10,843 nt of DNA, taken from contig JAZNDA010000110.1 of assembly GCA_045587785.1 (NCBI GenBank), forward strand, positions 1 to 10,843, in the 5' to 3' direction. Origin of the DNA: RGIG8775 sp045587785. GTDB taxonomy: Bacteria; Bacillota; Clostridia; Oscillospirales; CAG-272. This document shows, in pieces, positions 6,611-10,843 of the stretch; position 1 is the first letter of the stretch; each line of letters opens with the position of its first letter. Both the position numbers and the translations under genes were made by a program. Below the pieces are notes generated by a model, which was not told where the DNA came from, did not search any database, and was given only the letters and a program-made list of their open reading frames with translations.

Positions 6611-6623
6611 TTTGGAGGCGTAT

Positions 6624-7295
6624 ATGAAAAAAGAAGCTATCATAACACAACTTCAGACAACTCCGTTATTTCATGACGTTTCAAGCGAAACTCTTCTGGC
6701 ACTTGTGAACATGCCCAAAACCCAAGTCAAAAGCTTTAAACCTGGTGAGGTCATTTATTCCCCCGAATCCACCGAAAAGCTTCTTGGCATCTTTTTGTCG
6801 GGCACTGCCACGGTCCATTCGGTAGACAGCGTAAACGGCGTACTGCTCAGAAGCTTTGCCAAAAATGACACGTTCGGTCTTGCCACCCTATTTGGTTCGC
6901 GAAGCCGCTACGTCAGCGTGATCACAGCAAAAAAGGCTTGCCGCGTTCTTATGTTTGCGCCCGAGGATATTCATGCACTGCTTCAAACCAATCCCACCTT
7001 TTCCACAAACTATATCCGCTGTCTTTCGGACAAGATCTGTTATCTCAACGCCAAGATCTCCTGCTTTACCGCAGGCTCGCCCGAGCGCAAGCTTGCCTAT
7101 TTCCTCTGCTCTCAACGCCCCGAAAACAGCTTTTCGCTAAGTATCAGTGCCAACGCGCTCTCGGATATGCTCAACATCGGCAGAGCCTCGCTCTACCGCG
7201 CGTTTGACAAATTCACCGAGGACGGTTTTATAAAAAAAGAAGGCAAAAATATCACCCTCATTGACAGAACTGCCATGATAGAATTTTACAAATGA
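6624..7295 (+). CDS. Crp/Fnr-family transcriptional regulator
   Basis: Cytoplasmic ligand-responsive DNA-binding protein of 223 residues, normal for the family. Residues about 10-120 fit the cyclic-nucleotide-binding-type beta barrel (TPLFHDVSSETL, then FKPGEVIYSPE and GIFLSGTATVHSVD). Residues about 124-150 should be the dimerisation helix. The C-terminal winged helix-turn-helix spans about 172-213, with ISANALSDMLNIGRASLYRA (174-193). The region that in E. coli Crp holds cAMP (GE...RSA) reads FGLATLFGSRSRYVSV, so canonical cAMP binding is unlikely. There is also no N-terminal four-cysteine cluster as in Fnr; Cys106, 133, 139, 147 and 162 are scattered. The ATG at 6624 follows GGAGG by five bases. 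It is the first gene of the transporter operon, 13 bases before the solute-binding protein, and is therefore a likely regulator of it. The effector is unknown. Confidence 0.9.
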   Translation: MKKEAIITQLQTTPLFHDVSSETLLALVNMPKTQVKSFKPGEVIYSPESTEKLLGIFLSGTATVHSVDSVNGVLLRSFAKNDTFGLATLFGSRSRYVSVITAKKACRVLMFAPEDIHALLQTNPTFSTNYIRCLSDKICYLNAKISCFTAGSPERKLAYFLCSQRPENSFSLSISANALSDMLNIGRASLYRAFDKFTEDGFIKKEGKNITLIDRTAMIEFYK

Positions 7296-7308
7296 AAGGA
7301 AAAACGTC

Positions 7309-8355
7309 ATGAAAAATATCAAATTTACCCGTATTCTCACATTGATTCTTGTTATATGCATGCTTGCCACTTTTGTTTCCTGTGGAACATCTCCTGCGGA
7401 AACAACGACCACCCCTGAAACAAGCGCGGAAACACAACCACCTCAGACGCTTGACAGCACACTTCCCATCCGCGTATCGGTTCTCAACGGAACCACAGGC
7501 TTTGGCATTGCCAAGCTGATGAACGACCACAAGGACGGAAATGCGGCACTCAATTACAGCTTCAAGGTTGAGACCGATGCAGAAAATATCACCAAGCCCC
7601 TGATCAAGGGAGAAGTTGACATTGCCGCGCTTCCCACAAACGCCGCCTCTAACCTCTACAACAAAACCGAGGGCGAGGTGACTGTCCTTGCGCTCAACAC
7701 ACTGGGCGTTCTCTACGTTGTAGAAAACGGAAGCTCGGTAAAATCTCTTGCCGATCTTGAAGGCAAGACCGTTTACTGCCCTGCCCAAAATCCCGCATTT
7801 ATCTTTGAAGCCATCTGCCGTGCAAGCGGTGTAAACGTCACCATCGACACCACCTATGCACAGCCTGCTGCTCTTATGAGCGTAATGGCTGAATCCGAGG
7901 AAGGTATGCTTGCAGTCCTTCCCCAACCCGTTCTCACAGTCGCCATGAGCAAAAACCAAAACCTCACTGTGGCACTTGACCTTACCGCCGAATGGAAAAA
8001 TGCAGTCGGCAGCGACTCGCTTGTCCAAGGGTGCATCGTTGTTCGCAATGAGTTCCTTGAGGCACATCCGAATGAAGTCATAAAGTTCCTTGAAGAATAC
8101 AAGGCATCGATCGAGTTTGTCAATCAGAATCCCACCGAGGCGTCCGAAATGGTTGTGGCTCTTGGCATCTACGCAGGTGCAGCTCCCGTTGCCGCCAAAG
8201 CCATCCCCTCTTGCAACATCGTTTATATAGACGGTGAGGCAATGAAGACAGCACTTTCCGCCTTCCTCGAGACCATGTACAACTTCAAGCCCGCTTCGGT
8301 TGGCGGCGCTCTTCCCGAGGATGATTTCTACTTTATCCCCGTCTTAGCACAGTAA
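7309..8355 (+). CDS. ABC transporter substrate-binding lipoprotein (NMT1/SsuA-like)
   Basis: Extracytoplasmic solute receptor, 348 residues, attached to the membrane by lipid. The signal peptide ends in a lipobox, TFVSC, with Cys25 as the lipidated residue. A Thr/Glu/Pro-rich linker (about 27-50) follows. The mature part starts IRVSVLNGTTGFGIAKLM (54-71). Later segments, including KGEVDIAALPTNAASNLYNK, LNTLGVLYVVENG and IVYIDGEAMK, give a two-lobed type II binding fold like NrtA/SsuA/ThiY proteins. I recall this pattern from many Firmicutes proteins called simply 'ABC transporter substrate-binding protein'; their ligand is not known to me. Family members bind sulfonates, nitrate or pyrimidine precursors, but none can be assigned here, and no thiamine-type riboswitch was seen. 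AAAGGA (7295-7300), overlapping the regulator's stop codon, lies 8 bases before the ATG. The permease gene begins 4 bases after its stop. Confidence 0.9.
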   Translation: MKNIKFTRILTLILVICMLATFVSCGTSPAETTTTPETSAETQPPQTLDSTLPIRVSVLNGTTGFGIAKLMNDHKDGNAALNYSFKVETDAENITKPLIKGEVDIAALPTNAASNLYNKTEGEVTVLALNTLGVLYVVENGSSVKSLADLEGKTVYCPAQNPAFIFEAICRASGVNVTIDTTYAQPAALMSVMAESEEGMLAVLPQPVLTVAMSKNQNLTVALDLTAEWKNAVGSDSLVQGCIVVRNEFLEAHPNEVIKFLEEYKASIEFVNQNPTEASEMVVALGIYAGAAPVAAKAIPSCNIVYIDGEAMKTALSAFLETMYNFKPASVGGALPEDDFYFIPVLAQ

Positions 8356-8359
8356 ATTT

Positions 8360-9139
8360 ATGAAAAAAACATTAAAATCGCTCTGTATTACACTTTTGGT
8401 AATTGCCTTTTGGCTTGCCGTTTGGTGGCTGGGAGCGATGCGTATGGGACGGGAGCTTTTGCTCCCGTCTCCCGTCTCGGTTTTAAAAACGCTCGTACAT
8501 CTTGCCGCCACGGCAGAATTCTGGCTCATTGTTTTAAAAAGCATTTGGCGCGTGGTGCTCGGTATTCTTATAGCGATCCTTTCGGGTGTTGTTCTGGCAT
8601 TACTTACGTCACAGTTTTATTTTCTCCATCGGCTTTTTTATCCGCTTCTTTCGGTCATCAAAGCAACCCCTATCGCTTCCTTTGTTATTCTTGCCCTGCT
8701 TTGGCTGGGGTCATCCGCACTTCCCGTTTTCATATCCATGTTGATCGTTCTTCCCGTCATCTGGGCGGCGGTCTGCGACGGTATAGGGGCGCTTGACAAA
8801 CGGTTATCCGAGGTTTGCCGCGTTTTTTCCTTCCCCTTTGGCAAACGGCTTCGGCTTTTCTATCTGCCAACCATTACACCTTATTTTCTTTCGGCGTGCA
8901 AGACCTCGGTCGGCATGGCGTGGAAAGCGGGTGTTGCCGCCGAGGTGCTTGCGGTCTCCCCCGTTTCGATCGGCAAACAGCTTTTTGAGGCTAAGATCTA
9001 TCTGGAGACCGCTGAACTGTTCGCATGGACACTTGTGGTCATTCTGCTCAGTCTGCTCATTGAGAAGACGGTCACGCGCGCTTTGCTGTATATCAGTAAT
9101 CGCTATGTAAGGAGGTACAGCCATGTTAAAAGCAAATAG
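8360..9139 (+). CDS. ABC transporter permease (SsuC/TauC-like)
   Basis: Integral membrane subunit of 259 residues, typical for the binding-protein-dependent inner membrane family. About six hydrophobic segments can be seen, near residues 9-26, 62-84, 95-117, 120-138, 183-200 and 221-240. The cytoplasmic coupling loop at 150-170 (LSEVCRVFSFPFGKRLRLFYLP) is the EAA motif. Here EAA has become EVC and the conserved Gly is Ser157, while the terminal LP (169-170) is kept. It should form the channel as a homodimer with the ATPase encoded next. No ribosome binding site precedes the ATG at 8360, which is only 4 bases after the receptor stop codon, so translation is probably coupled. A hairpin lies about 90 bases into the gene, and the last 17 bases are shared with the ATPase gene. 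Confidence 0.9.
   Translation: MKKTLKSLCITLLVIAFWLAVWWLGAMRMGRELLLPSPVSVLKTLVHLAATAEFWLIVLKSIWRVVLGILIAILSGVVLALLTSQFYFLHRLFYPLLSVIKATPIASFVILALLWLGSSALPVFISMLIVLPVIWAAVCDGIGALDKRLSEVCRVFSFPFGKRLRLFYLPTITPYFLSACKTSVGMAWKAGVAAEVLAVSPVSIGKQLFEAKIYLETAELFAWTLVVILLSLLIEKTVTRALLYISNRYVRRYSHVKSK
8448..8469 (+). repeat. Perfect stem-loop inside the start of the permease gene
   Basis: GACGGGAGC (8448-8456), loop TTTT, GCTCCCGTC (8461-8469): a 9-bp G/C-rich stem encoding permease residues about 30-37, followed by a repeat of CCCGTCT. No T tract follows, so it is not a terminator. In the messenger it could block ribosomes or nucleases just after the receptor gene. Confidence 0.6.
9109..9116 (+). promoter_or_regulatory. 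Strong ribosome binding site of the ATPase gene, inside the permease gene
   Basis: AAGGAGGT is the full Shine-Dalgarno consensus, six bases before the ATG at 9123. It sits within the last permease codons (Val-Arg-Arg-Tyr) and fixes the ATPase start, establishing the 17-base overlap between the two genes. Confidence 0.9.
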
Positions 9140-9701
9140 TCTGTCGGTCACACTCGGCAAAAGACAAATTTTAAAGGATGTATCTCTGATGTTGCCCCAC
9201 ACGGGTATTACCGCCGTTATGGGTAAATCTGGCATTGGAAAGACCACACTTCTCCGCGTGCTTGCGGGTCTTATCAAGCCCGACAGCGGAAATTTTGAAA
9301 GTACGTTTGAACGCATCTCGGTAAAGTTTCAAGATCCAAGACTGTTTGAGTGGCTGACGGTTCTTGAAAATGTCACTGCAGTTCTTGACGGCAAAGATAA
9401 AAACGCTGACCAATGTGTCGCCAAACATTGGCTGAGTGCAGTGGGATTGCAGGATGACATGGACAAATACCCTGCCGAGCTTTCGGGCGGCATGGCACAG
9501 CGCGTCGCGCTTGCGCGAGCACTCGCGTATGAGGGCGATCTGCTTCTGCTTGACGAGCCCTTCTCTGCTGTGGATGACGGCACCAAGGACATATTGTTAT
9601 CGCTGATATCCGAGTATGCCAAAACGCATGCGGTTCTTTTGGTGACGCATACGCAGGAGGAAGCTGTGGCACTGGGTGCCGTAATATATCATTTGGATTA
9701 A
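9123..9701 (+). CDS. ABC transporter ATP-binding protein (SsuB/TauB-like, short)
   Basis: Cytoplasmic ATPase that powers the permease encoded just upstream. All nucleotide-binding motifs are present in order: Walker A GKSGIGKTT (34-42), Q-loop Gln70 in KFQDPRLFEWLTVLENV, signature LSGGMAQR (120-127), Walker B LLLLDEP (140-146) with Glu145, D-loop SAVDD, and switch His176 in VTHTQEEA. The QDPRLFEWLTVLENV segment is characteristic of the nitrate/sulfonate/taurine branch. At 192 residues it is about 50-60 shorter than usual: it stops right after the last strand, at AVIYHLD, without the normal C-terminal tail. The stop codon is followed closely by a terminator and no frameshifted remainder was seen, so the shortness looks natural. 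The gene overlaps the permease gene by 17 bases. Confidence 0.92.
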   Translation: MLKANSLSVTLGKRQILKDVSLMLPHTGITAVMGKSGIGKTTLLRVLAGLIKPDSGNFESTFERISVKFQDPRLFEWLTVLENVTAVLDGKDKNADQCVAKHWLSAVGLQDDMDKYPAELSGGMAQRVALARALAYEGDLLLLDEPFSAVDDGTKDILLSLISEYAKTHAVLLVTHTQEEAVALGAVIYHLD

Positions 9702-9725
9702 ATTGCAAATACCTTTAACATCAAA

Positions 9726-9751
9726 AAGGCTGTGCCATTTGGCACAGCCTT
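9726..9751. terminator. Bidirectional intrinsic terminator between convergent genes
   Basis: AAGGCTGTGCC (9726-9736), loop ATTT, GGCACAGCCTT (9741-9751): a perfect 11-bp stem. On the minus strand it is followed by an unbroken T run (TTTTTGATG); on the plus strand the tail is ATGTTTTGTT. It lies 24 bases after the ATPase stop and 13 bases past the stop of the right-end gene, so it should end both transcripts, more efficiently on the minus strand. Confidence 0.93.
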
Positions 9752-9764
9752 ATGTTTTGTTATC

Positions 9765-10843
9765 TTAGTGAACGATACAACGCTCGGTATCCTGATCGAA
9801 GATGTGCATTCTCGAAGTATCGAGAGCAACCTTGATGGTGTCACCTGCGCGAGAGGTGGAACGAGAAGATACCTTTGCGATGAGGTTGGTCTCGCCAACG
9901 TTGAGGTAAAGGTGAATCTCTGCACCCATAAGCTCGGTCACATCGACATTTGCCTCAATGGTGCTGTCCTCAAGAGCGGCGATCTGCATGGGCGTATCGT
10001 GGATACACTCGGGACGAAGACCTGCAATAACCTCCTTGCCGATGTACTCAGCAAGTGCGGGGTTCTTGGACTTATCTGCAGGAAGCTTGACAGAGCAATT
10101 CTCGAAGTTGAAGTATACATCCTCACCCTTCTTCTCAAGCGAACCCTTGATGAGGTTCATCTGAGGTGTACCGATGAAGCTTGCAACGAAAATGTTAACA
10201 GGGCTATCGTACAGGTTCTGAGGTGTATCAACCTGCTGGATCAGACCGTCCTTCATAACGACGATTCTGGTAGCCATGGTCATAGCCTCGACCTGGTCAT
10301 GCGTAACGTATACGAACGTAGTACCAACGCGATTATGAAGCTTGGTAAGCTCGGTTCTCATGGCTGCACGAAGCTTTGCGTCCAAGTTGGAAAGCGGCTC
10401 GTCAAGAAGGAATACGGCGGGATGACGAACGATTGCACGACCCAGTGCCACACGCTGCTTCTGACCACCCGACAGAGCCTTGGGCTTTCTGTCAAGCAGG
10501 TGAGTGATATCAAGAACACGCGCAGCTTCTTCCACGCGGCGCTTGATCTCTTCCTTGGGGGTCTTGTTAAGCTTCAGACCGAATGCCATGTTCTCAAACA
10601 CGGACATATGGGGATACAGAGCGTAGTTCTGGAACACCATCGCGATCTTACGATCCTTAGGAGCAACGTCGTTTACAAGACGATCTTCGATGAAAAGCTC
10701 GCCCTCGCTGATCTCCTCAAGACCTGCGATCATACGCAGAGTCGTGGTCTTACCGCAACCGGAAGGACCAACGAGGATCAGGAACTCCTTATCCTTGATC
10801 TCAAGGTTAAAATCGGAAACTGCGGTAACACCGCCGGGATACT
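9765..10843 (-). CDS. msmX: MalK/MsmX/UgpC-type sugar ABC transporter ATPase (5' end outside window)
   Basis: ATPase for CUT1 carbohydrate importers; in Firmicutes one such protein often serves several sugar transporters. The visible 358 residues begin YPGGVTAVSDFNLEI at the window edge, which by comparison with the family leaves only about 15 residues missing. The frame is open through the edge, so an internal ATG at 10733 is not the start. Counting from the edge: Walker A GPSGCGKTTT (25-34), Q-loop VFQNYALYPHMSVFEN with Gln71, signature LSGGQKQR (123-130), Walker B VFLLDEP with Asp147/Glu148, D-loop SNLD, and switch His181 in VTHDQVEA. A C-terminal regulatory TOBE domain of roughly 120 residues follows and ends ERCIVH. 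No permease or binding-protein partner is in the window, so its substrates cannot be named. The symbol is chosen by family; UgpC or MsmK would be equally fair. Confidence 0.93.
   Translation of the reverse strand, partial: YPGGVTAVSDFNLEIKDKEFLILVGPSGCGKTTTLRMIAGLEEISEGELFIEDRLVNDVAPKDRKIAMVFQNYALYPHMSVFENMAFGLKLNKTPKEEIKRRVEEAARVLDITHLLDRKPKALSGGQKQRVALGRAIVRHPAVFLLDEPLSNLDAKLRAAMRTELTKLHNRVGTTFVYVTHDQVEAMTMATRIVVMKDGLIQQVDTPQNLYDSPVNIFVASFIGTPQMNLIKGSLEKKGEDVYFNFENCSVKLPADKSKNPALAEYIGKEVIAGLRPECIHDTPMQIAALEDSTIEANVDVTELMGAEIHLYLNVGETNLIAKVSSRSTSRAGDTIKVALDTSRMHIFDQDTERCIVH

Noticed and set aside
7296..7308. Separate promoter or riboswitch before the receptor gene
   Set aside because: Only 13 bases separate the genes, leaving room for just a ribosome binding site.
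7258..8067. Minus-strand frame of 269 codons opposite the receptor gene
   Set aside because: Antisense shadow; the plus-strand protein has a lipobox and family motifs.

Overview
The window looks like chromosome from a Gram-positive Firmicute, most likely an uncultured gut-type Clostridia (Oscillospirales/Christensenellales-like). Reasons: near-consensus sigma-A promoters with 17-bp spacers, AGGAGG-type ribosome binding sites, a lipobox-anchored solute-binding protein, a DacF-type carboxypeptidase with a C-terminal anchor helix, and an MsmX/UgpC-type sugar-transporter ATPase. It reads as core and housekeeping DNA. I see no integrase, transposase, phage, toxin, CRISPR, tRNA or rRNA feature.

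Left part (1-2903, all minus strand): the start of a small P-loop NTPase gene cut by the window edge, with its own promoter; pgi (glucose-6-phosphate isomerase), also with its own promoter; and a secreted S11-family D-Ala-D-Ala carboxypeptidase. Between that gene and the next operon lies about 520 bases without a gene (2904-3423). It holds a composite of at least seven back-to-back palindromes (2998-3346), including a perfect 32-base palindrome, and the terminator of the next operon.

Middle (3424-6508, minus strand): a three-gene sugar operon, nucleotidyltransferase -> galE -> galM, with gaps of 22 and 9 bases, a clear promoter at one end and a strong intrinsic terminator at the other. It supplies mutarotation, UDP-glucose/UDP-galactose interconversion and probably NDP-sugar synthesis. 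Glycolytic pgi is nearby. No galK or galT is present in the window.

Right-middle (6562-9751, plus strand, divergent from the sugar operon): a four-gene operon behind an exact TTGACA-17-TATAAT promoter with an adjoining hyphenated dyad. It encodes a Crp/Fnr-fold regulator lacking the canonical cAMP-pocket signature, an NMT1/SsuA-like lipoprotein, a permease and an unusually short ATPase (17-base overlap with the permease). Together these form an uptake ABC transporter of unknown substrate, with a likely dedicated, perhaps autoregulating, ligand sensor. It is the best candidate here for an uncharacterised system. A hairpin shared by both strands (9726-9751) separates it from the converging right-end gene, a MalK/MsmX-type ATPase cut by the window edge.

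All readings come from inspecting the sequence. No alignment or folding program was run.
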